DNA from: Rhodococcus tibetensis
GTDB taxonomy: Bacteria; Actinomycetota; Actinomycetes; Mycobacteriales; Mycobacteriaceae
DNA: 64,000 nt
Direction of reading: 5' to 3'
Assembly: GCF_024438035.1 (NCBI RefSeq)
Contig: NZ_JANFQF010000020.1
Location: 1-64,000, forward strand
The position numbers and the translations under genes are program-made. Shown here one piece after another: positions 52,478 through 61,329 of this stretch (positions within the stretch are counted from its first letter, which is position 1; the number at the start of each line of letters is the position of its first letter). The notes below the pieces were generated by a model, which ran no database searches, was not told where the DNA came from, and saw nothing but the letters and a program-made list of their open reading frames with translations.

Positions 52478-53592
52478 CCACGGTTGCGGTGTGCGGCGGC
52501 GGCATCGGGGGACTGACCACGGCCATCGCCCTTCGTGAACTCGGTCTCGATGTCACCGTCTACGAACAGACGAAACAGTTCGCGCGCGTCGGCGCCGACA
52601 TCAACCTCACCCCCAACGCGGTCCGGGCTCTCGACGGACTCGGCATCGGGCCGGCGATCCGCGAATCGGCTGCCCGGCCGCAGTTCCGGATCAGCCGCAC
52701 GTGGGACACGGGAGCCGAAACGTCCCGGCTGCCGATGGGCAACAGCGCGGAACAGCAGTACGGTGCACCGCAGTTGACCATGCACCGGGGCGACCTCATG
52801 ACCGCGCTCGAGAGCCGGCTGCCGTCGGGTGTCGTCGAAATGGGTCGCCGGATCAGCGGCGTCGCCGACGGCCGCATCGAGTTCACCGACGGCAGTGGGG
52901 TTTCCGCAGACGTGATCGTCGGTGCCGACGGGATCCACTCCGCGGTCCGGACGTCGTTGCTCGGCCGGGAACAGCCGACGTTCACCGGGGTCGTGGCGTT
53001 CCGCGCCGTCGTCCCCACCGAACGCGTTGGCAACCTGCCGAACCTCGACTGCTTCACCAAGTGGTGGGGGCCGAACCCGTCGACGCAGATCGTGACGTTC
53101 CCCCTCAATCAGGGCAAGGATATCTTCGTCTTCGCCACCTGCGCGCAGGAGGAGTGGACCGAGGAATCGTGGACCACACCCGGATCCGTCACCGAACTGC
53201 GTGAGCTGTACCGCGACTTCCACCCCGAGGCACGAGCCCTTCTCGACGCCTGCGAAGACGTCCTGAAATCCGCTCTCTACGTGCGCGACCCGCTGGCGTC
53301 GTGGACCGACGGACGGTCCGTGCTCCTCGGCGACGCCGCGCATCCGATGATGCCGTTCATGGCGCAGGGCGCCGGCATGGCCATCGAGGACGCCGTCGTC
53401 CTGTCCCGCTGCCTGAGCCTGTTCGACGAACCCGCGGTCGCGCTGCAGACCTACCAGGAGACACGACTGCAGCGGACCTCACACATCCAGCGGGGGTCCC
53501 GGTCCAACGAGTGGCTCAAGGTGGCAGGCAACGGCGACTGGGTGTACGAATACGACGCCTGGCACGTGCCGCTCGAGCTCGGCTCACAGTAG
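52474..53592 (+). CDS. FAD-dependent aromatic hydroxylase, salicylate/3-hydroxybenzoate type
   Basis: A 372-residue class A flavoprotein monooxygenase. FAD and NADH motifs in order are VCGGGIGGLTTAIALRELGL (about 5-24), the GD-like GADGIHSAVR (about 150-159) and LLGDAAHPMMPFMAQGAG (about 285-302). It hydroxylates an aromatic acid using NAD(P)H and O2, possibly with decarboxylation, giving a catechol- or gentisate-like ring. This would create the substrate for the extradiol enzyme that opens the same operon. ATG overlaps the ThDP gene stop. Confidence 0.9.
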   Translation: MTTVAVCGGGIGGLTTAIALRELGLDVTVYEQTKQFARVGADINLTPNAVRALDGLGIGPAIRESAARPQFRISRTWDTGAETSRLPMGNSAEQQYGAPQLTMHRGDLMTALESRLPSGVVEMGRRISGVADGRIEFTDGSGVSADVIVGADGIHSAVRTSLLGREQPTFTGVVAFRAVVPTERVGNLPNLDCFTKWWGPNPSTQIVTFPLNQGKDIFVFATCAQEEWTEESWTTPGSVTELRELYRDFHPEARALLDACEDVLKSALYVRDPLASWTDGRSVLLGDAAHPMMPFMAQGAGMAIEDAVVLSRCLSLFDEPAVALQTYQETRLQRTSHIQRGSRSNEWLKVAGNGDWVYEYDAWHVPLELGSQ

Positions 53593-53657
53593 AACCGCGG
53601 CAATCTCCCCGGCTGCGACGCGAGCGAGGTCCACGAAGAAGGGGATGCGCTGGTCGA

Positions 53658-54332
53658 TCATGAGTTCGGTGGGCCCCTCAGTCCGAGGGCGAACCGGACG
53701 ACACCGTCGGAGTCGCGGATCGGTAACCCGATGGTGCGAAAGTCGGGGGTCAACTCCTCGTCGTTGAAACCGTAGCCACGCTCACGGGTGCGGTTCAGCT
53801 CCTCTCGAATGCCGGCGACGTCAGTGATCGCGCGGGAGGTGGTGGCCGTCCGTGGTAGTGAAGCGAGCTCGGTGTCGTCCGCGTCCGACCACGCGAGGAA
53901 CACCTTGCCCAAGGCGCTTGCATGCAGCGGAAGCCGGACACCCTGCAGTACGTGTCCGTCGCTTTCCCGCCACCGGCTGAAACCCAGGAGCACGACCTCG
54001 TGACGGTGGCGCATGGCCAGTGAGGCGGACGCCCCCGTCGTGGCGGCCAGCTGTTCGAGATAGGGCTCCGATAGATAGATGCGATGCTGCCGGTAGGAAA
54101 TCTGGCCGTAGGCGGCCAGTGCACTCCCGAGCCGGTAGCGGCCCGACGTCGGATCCTTGTCGAGGAAGCCGGCGTCGACCAAGGACTGGAGGAGGCGATG
54201 AGTGGTGCTCACCGCGAGGTCCTGGCGCTTGGCGATCTCCGACACCCCAAGCTCATCGCCCCCGCCGAAACAGGAGAGCATCGTCAGGGCCCGCGTCACC
54301 GTCCGAACTCCGGCCGCACGTGAGTCGGTCAC
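53658..54332 (-). CDS. IclR family regulator with C-terminal frameshift
   Basis: A 224-residue regulator. GTG 54332 (TDSRAAGVRTVTRALTML) follows AAAGGA. The winged helix is SEIAKRQDLAVSTTHRLLQS (about 33-52). The effector domain begins near LSEPYLEQLAATTGASASLA and contains RLPLHASALGKVFLAW. It stops at GLRGPPNS. In the next frame the sequence continues as LMIDQRIPFFVDLARVAAGE to IAAVLL and a stop at 53584, which is the normal IclR end. A single missing C in the run near 53670-53677 explains it. It is divergent from the sulfur operon and next to the ring-cleavage operon. Loss of the last helix may affect dimerisation or ligand response. Confidence 0.85.
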   Translation of the reverse strand: MTDSRAAGVRTVTRALTMLSCFGGGDELGVSEIAKRQDLAVSTTHRLLQSLVDAGFLDKDPTSGRYRLGSALAAYGQISYRQHRIYLSEPYLEQLAATTGASASLAMRHRHEVVLLGFSRWRESDGHVLQGVRLPLHASALGKVFLAWSDADDTELASLPRTATTSRAITDVAGIREELNRTRERGYGFNDEELTPDFRTIGLPIRDSDGVVRFALGLRGPPNS

Positions 54333-54411
54333 GAAGGGTCCTTTCGTCGGGCGGTGCACGAGCCACACCGCCGGATGGAGGGACGGTTTCGTCCCCGGTA
54401 TCGGAACCATA

Positions 54412-54505
54412 CTTTCCGGCTGTCGGAAAGCTTCGGGCCCCGCGACTGCGAAATACGCTGCGCACGGCGGTGAACTGGGTTTCCGAAACTTGTCAAGGTT
54501 TCCGA
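54412..54505. promoter_or_regulatory. TTTCCG-type operator cluster between iclR and the sulfur operon
   Basis: CTTTCCG (54412-54418) and CGGAAAG (54424-54430) form a perfect 7 bp inverted repeat with a 5 bp spacer. GTTTCCGAAAC (54479-54489) is a palindrome, and GTTTCCGA recurs 19 bp later (54498-54505). This spacing and repetition fit an IclR-type operator read in both directions. The rest of 54333-54599 holds no gene. Confidence 0.6.
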
Positions 54506-54599
54506 TCTGTAGAAAACAAACAGGAGGAAATCGGACGCAGGGGACATAGCGTCAACGGTCGTCACACCTGACGATTCATCCGTTGAAGGAGTTCCCCAC

Positions 54600-55634
54600 A
54601 TGTCCCGCTTACGCCGACTGCCACGAGCCGCCGCAGCGCTCGCCATGATCCCGCTGGCCGGGTTGGCGGTGGCGTGTGGGACTTCCGAGGAATCCGGAGG
54701 AAACAGCGCAGGTGCCGACTTCACTCTCCAGGTCTTCGATCCGGGCAACTCGGGTGCCATCGCCGTCGGGAAACGCGACGGAACCTACGACGAGGCCCTC
54801 GCGCCGCTGGGCGCGAATATCGAATGGGTCAAGACCACACCGGGATTCAGCTCCAACCTCAAGCTTTTCAACACCGGCGAACTCGACATTCAGACCGGTG
54901 CGTACAGCCCGGTGGTCGGCGCGCTGTCCAAGGATGTCGGGGTGCGGATCTTCGCCACCTCGGACCCGTACAACAAGGATCAGGCAGGCATCATCGCCAG
55001 GCCCGAATCCGGGATCAAGACGGTCGCGGATCTCGCCGGAAAGCGGATCGCGGTGAATCCCGCCGGTAAGGGCGAGTACATCACCCTGAAGGCACTGACC
55101 CAGGCGGGCGTCCCCGTCGACTCCGTCGAGCGGGTGCCTTTGCAGCAGGCCGACGCCGCGTCGGCGTTCTCGACCGGCCAGGTCGACGCCTGGGCATCGT
55201 TCCTGGTCCCGTACCAGGAGGCGAAGGCGAAAGGCGCGGTCGAAATCGTCACCGAGGCGAGCATCGGCTCGGTGGACAGCACCATCATCGCAGGCCGTAC
55301 CGAGGTGCTCGAGGAGCATCCCGAGGTGGTGCAGAAGTTCCTCGAAGTGACACAACAGCTCACGGAGAAGCAGCGACAGGATCCTGCGTCGTTCGAGAAC
55401 GTCTTCGAGAAGACCGGCCCCAGGGCACTGTCGGGTCAGCGTCTCGACGACGCGATCGCTCTGGGCGGTCGGATCACCACCTTCCGCTATCCGACCACCG
55501 CCGACGCTGCCGACCTCGAATCGATCGCCGCGTTGTTCGCGGAGAACGGGGTGATTCAGCAGCCGCTGAAGGGCAGCGACGTCATCTTCGATCTCCCCGC
55601 CGCGCTCGATAACGCCTCGGCCGAGGGCAAGTGA
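54600..55634 (+). CDS. Sulfonate-type ABC binding lipoprotein (SsuA-like)
   Basis: A 344-residue extracytoplasmic binding protein of the NMT1/SsuA family. The signal ends in the lipobox GLAVACGTSEES (Cys about residue 25). The fold is recognisable from IKTVADLAGKRIAVNPAGKG and SAFSTGQVDAWASFLVPYQE. ATG 54600 follows GAAGGAG. Relatives capture alkanesulfonates, taurine or aromatic sulfonates. It leads an operon with permease, ATPase, a desulfinase-like protein and two monooxygenases, so an organosulfur ligand is well supported. Confidence 0.9.
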   Translation: MSRLRRLPRAAAALAMIPLAGLAVACGTSEESGGNSAGADFTLQVFDPGNSGAIAVGKRDGTYDEALAPLGANIEWVKTTPGFSSNLKLFNTGELDIQTGAYSPVVGALSKDVGVRIFATSDPYNKDQAGIIARPESGIKTVADLAGKRIAVNPAGKGEYITLKALTQAGVPVDSVERVPLQQADAASAFSTGQVDAWASFLVPYQEAKAKGAVEIVTEASIGSVDSTIIAGRTEVLEEHPEVVQKFLEVTQQLTEKQRQDPASFENVFEKTGPRALSGQRLDDAIALGGRITTFRYPTTADAADLESIAALFAENGVIQQPLKGSDVIFDLPAALDNASAEGK

Positions 55635-56491
55635 GTTCGGCGGTGATCCTGACGGAGCCTGCGCGCAGCGAGGCGCCGGCCGCCCTGGCATTGGAGACAC
55701 CCCGCTATCGCCGTATCCAGGAACGGCCCCGGTGGATCTCTGTTCCCCTGCGGTTCCTCGTCCCCGCACTGCTCGTGGCCGGGTGGTGGATCGGGTCTGC
55801 TACCGGCACGCTCAGCCCGGAGATCCTCGCCGGACCGCCCGCGGTGTGGCTGGCCTTCGCGGAGCTGTACGAGTCGGGCCAGCTACTCGACTTCGGTATC
55901 GCGTCGCTGCAACGCGCTGCACTGGGTGTGGGCTGCGGCGTCGTCATCGGGCTCGTGCTCGGCGTGCTGTCCGGACTCTCCGCGCTCGGTGAGGAGCTCA
56001 TCGACTCCACGATGCAGATCAACCGGGCGGTACCGTTCCTCGCGCTCGTTCCGCTGTTCATCGCGTGGTTCGGCATCGACGAGACGTTCAAGGTCGTCCT
56101 CATCACCGTGGCGACCCTTGCTCCGATGTACGCGTACACCTACCTCGGAGTGCGCGGCGTCGACCGCAAGATGGTCGAGGCCGCCCGCGGGTTCGGGCTC
56201 ACCGGCTGGCGGCTGGTGTTCGGCGCAATCCTGCCGACCGCACTGCCAGGAGTGCTGATGGGGTTGCGTATCTGCCTGTCTCTCAGTATCACCGGGCTCA
56301 TCGCCGCCGAACAAGTGGGAACCCGCGAAGGCATCGGGTACCTCGTCACCCTCGCGCAGGAATACAACCGCACCGACTACATGGTTCTGTGCATCGTGTT
56401 GTATGCGGTTCTCGGTTTGATCTTCGATGCCGTCGTCCGGGTGATCGAGAAGTTCGCGATGCCGTGGCGGCAACTGTCGGTGACCCGATGA
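55631..56491 (+). CDS. Sulfonate-type ABC permease (SsuC-like)
   Basis: A 286-residue inner-membrane protein with a 35-residue polar N-terminus and about six helices (RFLVPALLVAGWWIGSATGT; ALGVGCGVVIGLVLGVLSGL). The ATPase-coupling loop is KMVEAARGFGLTGWRLVFGA followed by ILPTALPGVLMGLR, the EAA motif of this family. The GTG overlaps the binding-protein stop by 4 bp. Confidence 0.92.
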   Translation: MSSAVILTEPARSEAPAALALETPRYRRIQERPRWISVPLRFLVPALLVAGWWIGSATGTLSPEILAGPPAVWLAFAELYESGQLLDFGIASLQRAALGVGCGVVIGLVLGVLSGLSALGEELIDSTMQINRAVPFLALVPLFIAWFGIDETFKVVLITVATLAPMYAYTYLGVRGVDRKMVEAARGFGLTGWRLVFGAILPTALPGVLMGLRICLSLSITGLIAAEQVGTREGIGYLVTLAQEYNRTDYMVLCIVLYAVLGLIFDAVVRVIEKFAMPWRQLSVTR

Positions 56492-57294
56492 ACACCACCG
56501 AGGCGCCGTTGCCGTCGCTCGCCGCCCGCGAACGCACCGCGACCACCGCAGCGGAACGACGAGCCGGGTCGCCCCTTGCCGTGTCGCTGAGGGGTGTGCG
56601 GAAGTCGTTCGGCGACAAAGGCGTACTCGCCGGGATCGACCTCGAGATCACCCGCGGTGAGTTCGTCGTCCTGCTCGGCCCGAGCGGCACCGGGAAGACG
56701 ACACTTCTGCGCCTGCTCTCGGGACTCGAGCCGCCGGACGGCGGTGACGTTCTGGTACCGCGGCAGCGCACGGTGGTGTACCAGGAACCGCGACTGATTC
56801 CGTCCAAGCGCGTGCTGTCGAATGTGTCAGTGGGACAACAACGATCGCGCGCCACTCGCGAGAATGCGAAGCGAGCGTTGACCGAGGTCAATCTCGCCGA
56901 CAAACAACGCGCGTGGCCCGCCACCCTGTCCGGCGGCGAAGCGCAACGCGTCGCACTCGCCCGGGCACTGGTCCGTGAGCCGGAACTGCTGCTGTTGGAC
57001 GAGCCCTTCGCCGCACTGGATGCGCTGACACGGTTGCAGATGCAGGACCTTGTCGGCGACCTGGTGGCCCGTCACCGGCCGGCCGTTCTGCTCGTCACCC
57101 ACGATGTGGACGAAGCGGTGCGACTGGCCGACCGGGTCCTGATACTCGACAACGGTGGCTTCGCGGTGGACGTAGACATCGACCTCCCGCGTCCACGAGA
57201 GCGGAACGATCCCGAGTCGCTCCGCTACCGCGCGACCTTCCTCGCCCAACTGGGAGTGGGACGCCATTCCCCACCAGATAAGGACAACTCATGA
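56488..57294 (+). CDS. Sulfonate-type ABC ATPase (SsuB-like)
   Basis: A 268-residue ATPase. Walker A is GPSGTGKTTLL (about 66-76), the Q-loop is VVYQEPRLIPSKRVLSNV, the signature is LSGGEAQRVALARAL and Walker B is LLLLDEPFAALD. The N-terminal 30 residues are a variable extension. ATGA overlap with the permease and with the next gene shows tight coupling of uptake to catabolism. Confidence 0.93.
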   Translation: MNTTEAPLPSLAARERTATTAAERRAGSPLAVSLRGVRKSFGDKGVLAGIDLEITRGEFVVLLGPSGTGKTTLLRLLSGLEPPDGGDVLVPRQRTVVYQEPRLIPSKRVLSNVSVGQQRSRATRENAKRALTEVNLADKQRAWPATLSGGEAQRVALARALVREPELLLLDEPFAALDALTRLQMQDLVGDLVARHRPAVLLVTHDVDEAVRLADRVLILDNGGFAVDVDIDLPRPRERNDPESLRYRATFLAQLGVGRHSPPDKDNS

Positions 57295-58334
57295 CTGTGA
57301 CGACCGGAAGTGCCCTCGCCACCCTCTGGTACACCCGCTGCCCGGTACCCACGGCGAGCGGTCTCGCGAACAACCTCGGCTGGCTGGGCCGGACGGCGAA
57401 AACCGCCGGAGTGGAATTCGGCGTCTTGCAAGACGCCGGTCCCGAACTGGCGGTGCGTCACTTCGATCATCAGCTGCCGGGGCTCATCCGGGAAGGCGGC
57501 AACGTGCCGGCCCTCGCTGCACGTGCCGAAGGTTCACCCACCCGGTTGATCGGTCTCACCTGGATCGACGAAGCGCAGGCGATCGTCGTGCGCCCGGGTT
57601 CCGAGGTCCGCGTGGCCTCCGGACTTGCCGGCCTGCGCTTCGGCATTCCCGCTTGGGCCGCCGACCGGGCACGGAGCTTCCCGCGCGCGATGGCACTTCA
57701 TGGCGTCGCCTCCGCGCTACGCCTGGGTGGCCTCTCGTTCGCGGACGTGCGACTCGTGGAGGTCGCGACGACGGCGGCCCCGCAGGTGCGGACCGCGAAT
57801 CCCGACCGCAATACCACCTGGGGCATCGAATCGCTGCTGGCGGGGGATGTCGATGCCGTGTACATCAAGGGCGCCCGCGCCCAGGAAGTTGCTCGGCAGC
57901 ATGGGCTGGTCGTTGCGGTCGACCTCGATTCCGCTGCCTCCCTCCGCGATCGGGTGAACAACGGGACCCCGCGTCCGGTCACTGTCCACGCCGACCTTCT
58001 CGAACAGCGCCCCGACATCGTGGTCGGGTTTCTCGCCGAGAGCCTGCGCGCCGCGAACTGGGCGGCGGCGAACGTGGACCGGGTACGTGCCGTCTTCGAA
58101 GCGGAGACGCAGTCCGGGCCGGAAGGCGTTGTCGCGGCGTACGGCGAGAACTTCCACAAAGGTCTGCACCTGAACCTGTCCGAGGAGCGGGTCGACCTTC
58201 TCGGTGTGCAGAAACAGTTCTTGTACGCCCACGGCTTCCTCGCCCGGGATTTCGACCTCGAATCCTGGGTGGCGCGCGAACCCCTCGAGCAGGCCAAGGC
58301 ACAGCTCGCCGCGGAGAAGGAGCCCACGACGTGA
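57291..58334 (+). CDS. DszB-like desulfinase
   Basis: A 347-residue cytosolic protein of the periplasmic-binding-protein fold without a signal peptide. It aligns with 2-(2'-hydroxyphenyl)benzenesulfinate desulfinase DszB: Cys17 in YTRCPVPTASG (DszB Cys27), His57 in VRHFDHQLPG (His60) and Arg67 in IREGGNVPAL (Arg70 in RFGGEIPPL). The His-to-Arg spacing of 10 is the same. Such enzymes release sulfite from an aryl sulfinate. It is coupled by 4 bp overlaps to the importer and to two flavin monooxygenases that could make the sulfinate from a sulfone or sulfonate. Substrate is unlikely to be dibenzothiophene itself, since no DszC homologue is adjacent. Confidence 0.82.
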   Translation: MTVTTGSALATLWYTRCPVPTASGLANNLGWLGRTAKTAGVEFGVLQDAGPELAVRHFDHQLPGLIREGGNVPALAARAEGSPTRLIGLTWIDEAQAIVVRPGSEVRVASGLAGLRFGIPAWAADRARSFPRAMALHGVASALRLGGLSFADVRLVEVATTAAPQVRTANPDRNTTWGIESLLAGDVDAVYIKGARAQEVARQHGLVVAVDLDSAASLRDRVNNGTPRPVTVHADLLEQRPDIVVGFLAESLRAANWAAANVDRVRAVFEAETQSGPEGVVAAYGENFHKGLHLNLSEERVDLLGVQKQFLYAHGFLARDFDLESWVAREPLEQAKAQLAAEKEPTT

Positions 58335-59431
58335 CGGACTTCTACTGGGAGTTACCGTCCCGCGGTGACGGGCGCCGGGCCGCATCCGAGCTGAACACTC
58401 GCGGCGGATTCGGGGCCGATCGTCCGGCGACGGTCGCCACCGACCTGCGTCCAGGCAAGCTCGGCCCCTTCGACGAACTCGCCCAGGTGATCCACGCCGC
58501 GGAACTGTCCGGTGTCGACGCAGTGATCGCGCCCTACGACCCGTCGGGTGAAGAATCCTGGGTGGTGGCCGCGGCGGCACTGCGGCAGACCCGGCACGCG
58601 CGGGTCGCGGTCGAATTCCACTCCGCGTTCGGCACTCCGGTGTACGCGGCGAAGATGTCCGCGACCCTGCAGAGGCTTTCCGGTGGACGGCTCGAGTGGC
58701 GACTGAAGGTCGAGACCGACCCGGCCGACGCCCGCGCCCGCGGCGACTGGGTGACCGGTCGTGACCGTTACGCGCGTGCGGACGAGTTCCTGACCGTGGC
58801 TCGCGGTGTGTGGAACGACAGCGAGGTTCTTCCGGGCGGATTCGGTGGCACCGGATACGAGTTCGCCGGAAACCACTACGACGTGATCGACGGCGGATTC
58901 CGCGGCATCCTCTCCGGGCTTCCCTTCCCCGTCGTGCACCTCACCGGGAATTCGGACGAGGCTGTGACGTTGTCTGCCAAGCACGGTGACGTCCACCAAT
59001 TCGTGCTGACCGACGCCGGGTACGAGTCGTCCGCGCGCACCCTGGCCGACCATGCACTCGAGCATGGTAGGTCGGTGCGAAAGCTGTTGCGGCTGCCGAT
59101 CATCGCGCGTGAGACGACGGACGAGGCGTGGGCGCGCGTCGAACGGCTGTGGCGGGAGGTGCACCCGGACGGTGTGAGCGGCGACAGCCGCGCTCTCGCA
59201 CGCGAGAACGCCCGGTGGTCGGGGTTCGACCGCCTCGGCTACGACCAGAGCATCGGCCTGATCGGCAGCTATGAGGACGTGGCCCGCGAGTTGTCGTCGT
59301 TCCGGCATATCGACGGTTTCGTCCTCACCGGCCGACCACACATCGAAGAGCTTCACCGGGCGGGCGAACACCTGCTCCATCTCGTCGACCCCGCCGGACG
59401 CACCCTCGCCGGTCAGGAGGCACACACATGA
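58331..59431 (+). CDS. FMNH2-dependent luciferase-like monooxygenase (SsuD-related), first copy
   Basis: A 366-residue TIM-barrel of the bacterial-luciferase superfamily. Features of the SsuD branch are the N-terminal strand TDFYWELPSRGDG, LSGVDAVIAPYDPSGEESWV, the FMN-site region LQRLSGGRLEWRLKVETDP and DRYARADEFLTVARGVWNDS, with the late IGLIGSYEDVAREL. It would oxidise a C-S compound with O2 and reduced flavin supplied by a separate reductase, none being in this operon. It is less typical than the second copy. GTG overlaps the desulfinase stop. Confidence 0.87.
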   Translation: MTDFYWELPSRGDGRRAASELNTRGGFGADRPATVATDLRPGKLGPFDELAQVIHAAELSGVDAVIAPYDPSGEESWVVAAAALRQTRHARVAVEFHSAFGTPVYAAKMSATLQRLSGGRLEWRLKVETDPADARARGDWVTGRDRYARADEFLTVARGVWNDSEVLPGGFGGTGYEFAGNHYDVIDGGFRGILSGLPFPVVHLTGNSDEAVTLSAKHGDVHQFVLTDAGYESSARTLADHALEHGRSVRKLLRLPIIARETTDEAWARVERLWREVHPDGVSGDSRALARENARWSGFDRLGYDQSIGLIGSYEDVARELSSFRHIDGFVLTGRPHIEELHRAGEHLLHLVDPAGRTLAGQEAHT

Positions 59432-60582
59432 GTATCGATTTCTACTGGCGCATCGGCATGGAGGGCGATCACGCGTCGCTGCGAACACCCCGGCGCTACA
59501 ACCGCGGTGATGCGGGCGGCCACGGTCCCGGCAACATCGCCCCCGCGATCCGGAACGGCGAACTCGACGGCTACGGGTACATCGACCACATGGCCGCCGT
59601 GGCGAAGGCGTCCGAGTCGGCCGGCTTTCTCGGCGGTCTCCTGCCGTCGTTCCCCATGACGGAAGATCCGTGGGCCACCGCGGCCGCGCTGGCCGCCGAG
59701 ACCACCACGTACCGGTTCATGGTCGCCTTCCAGCCCGGTTTCCTCCACCCCGTGCAGGCGGCGAGAATGTCGGCGAGCCTGCAGCGCGCCACCGGTGGGC
59801 GACTGGTCTACAACATCATCAGCGGCGGCGGCGGGGCCCCGCAGCTGTGGTGGGGCGACAAGGTCGATCACGATGACCGCTACGCACGGACCTCGGAGTT
59901 CCTCGACGTGCTCCGCGGCGTGTGGGACGGCCGTCCGTTCGACTTCGACGGCCGCTTCTTCCACACGGAAGGTGCTGCCCTTCCGCCAGGCCTCGCCGGC
60001 CAGCAGTTCCCCGAGGTGTTCTTCTCCGGCTCGTCGGGAGCCGCAGTGGCCGCCGCGGGACTGCACGCGGACTACTACCTCTCCTGGCTCGAGCCGTACG
60101 CCGACCTGCGGGCCAAGTTCGACGGGGTGCGTGAGCATTCCGCGAAGCTCGGCCGCACGCCGAAATTCGCGGTGCGGATCGACGTCGTCGCTCGTCACAC
60201 CGAGGAGGCCGCCTGGGCCGAGATCGAGAAGGGCTGGGCTTTCGTCGACAAGGGTGCCGCCGACCGTGCAGCACAGGGTGATTCCGTCGGTGCGGCCCGT
60301 ATCAGGGGGTGGGTGCCCGAACACATCACCGGTTACCGCGACCTCGAGGTCCAGCCGAACGTGTGGTGCGGGTTCAGCCTCATCCGCGGCGGCCCGGCGT
60401 TCGGCCTGGTCGGCAGCTACGAGCAGGTCGCAGAACGTCTCGACGAACTGCGTGAACTCGGCGTGGACGCCTTCATCCTGGCCGGTAATCCCCACCTCGA
60501 GGAGGCATACCGCGTCGGTGAGGAAGTTCTTCCCCTCCTGCAGCGCCAACCACTTCCTACTTCCGGACAGGACACACCATGA
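59428..60582 (+). CDS. Alkanesulfonate monooxygenase-like (SsuD) enzyme, second copy
   Basis: A 384-residue luciferase-fold monooxygenase, close to SsuD length. Motifs are MSIDFYWRIGMEGDH, ESAGFLGGLLPSFPMTEDPW, FMVAFQPGFLHPVQAARMSA, ATGGRLVYNIISGGGG and DRYARTSEFLDVLRGVWDGR, with GLVGSYEQVAERLDELRELG near the end. It cleaves the C-S bond of sulfonates or oxidises sulfones using FMNH2. Two related copies in tandem suggest successive oxidations or two chain types. It overlaps both neighbours by 4 bp. Confidence 0.9.
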   Translation: MSIDFYWRIGMEGDHASLRTPRRYNRGDAGGHGPGNIAPAIRNGELDGYGYIDHMAAVAKASESAGFLGGLLPSFPMTEDPWATAAALAAETTTYRFMVAFQPGFLHPVQAARMSASLQRATGGRLVYNIISGGGGAPQLWWGDKVDHDDRYARTSEFLDVLRGVWDGRPFDFDGRFFHTEGAALPPGLAGQQFPEVFFSGSSGAAVAAAGLHADYYLSWLEPYADLRAKFDGVREHSAKLGRTPKFAVRIDVVARHTEEAAWAEIEKGWAFVDKGAADRAAQGDSVGAARIRGWVPEHITGYRDLEVQPNVWCGFSLIRGGPAFGLVGSYEQVAERLDELRELGVDAFILAGNPHLEEAYRVGEEVLPLLQRQPLPTSGQDTP

Positions 60583-61286
60583 CTACAACCGAGAACCGCG
60601 TGAATCCCGATGTCGCCACGTTCGTGGAGGCCGCGCGCCGGGACGCCGACAAGGCCTTCGGAGTGTTCCGGCGCACCGGGACCGTATCGGCCAACGGCAC
60701 CGTCAACTTCGTCGAACGGGTGCCGGGCACCGAGATCGCAATCGCGCTGAACGATCCCGGCCCGTGGGCGGATGATCCGCAGGTGTCGCCGGTCGTGGCG
60801 ACCTTCGACGGTGAGGTGTTGTCGGGTAACGGTTCCGCCGGATTCGTCACCGGTTACGCCGCCGTGTTCCGGCAGCATCCGGAGATCACCAGCGTCGTCC
60901 ACATCCACACGCCGTGGCTCGGCGGCTGGGCGCAAACCCACCGCACCCTGCCGATTCGATACGCGGCGTCACAGCGACTGACGCTGTCGCGGGAAATTCC
61001 GCCACACATCGACCGTTCGCAATCGGCCGGCGACTTCATCCTCGAACGCCTCCGGGACGACCCGGACCTCGTTGCAATCTTCGAGGCCAACGGCGGCGTC
61101 AACGTGATCGGCCGCAGCGGCCTGCTCGATCTCGCGAAGTTCGTCGTTCTCCTCGAGGAAGGAGCCCAATTCCAGGCCATCGCCGAATCCCTGGGAGGGT
61201 CGGTCGAATTCGACACCTCGAACCTCGCCGTGCAGTGGGGACGCTCGGGCCTCGCCGACGAGGCGCGCCGACGCGGCCTCCTCTGA
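60579..61286 (+). CDS. Class II aldolase/adducin family protein
   Basis: A 235-residue zinc-dependent fold. The metal-binding histidines are visible in VVHIHTPWLGGWAQ; the N-terminal part NGTVNFVERVPGTEIAIALN resembles the phosphate-binding region, and GNGSAGFVTGYAAVFRQHPE precedes the metal site. Members split aldols (fuculose-phosphate type), epimerise or decarboxylate. Here it may act on the carbon skeleton left after desulfurisation. The start overlaps the monooxygenase stop. Confidence 0.85.
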   Translation: MTTTENRVNPDVATFVEAARRDADKAFGVFRRTGTVSANGTVNFVERVPGTEIAIALNDPGPWADDPQVSPVVATFDGEVLSGNGSAGFVTGYAAVFRQHPEITSVVHIHTPWLGGWAQTHRTLPIRYAASQRLTLSREIPPHIDRSQSAGDFILERLRDDPDLVAIFEANGGVNVIGRSGLLDLAKFVVLLEEGAQFQAIAESLGGSVEFDTSNLAVQWGRSGLADEARRRGLL

Positions 61287-61329
61287 TTTCCTCACCCTCC
61301 TCTTCAACCGAACAGAACAGGTAACGGTC

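Noticed and set aside
57291-58334. Naming the gene dszB and assigning dibenzothiophene desulfurisation
   Set aside because: No DszA/DszC-like pair with convincing specificity is present; the two oxygenases look closer to SsuD and an importer is fused to the operon, so the substrate is probably different.
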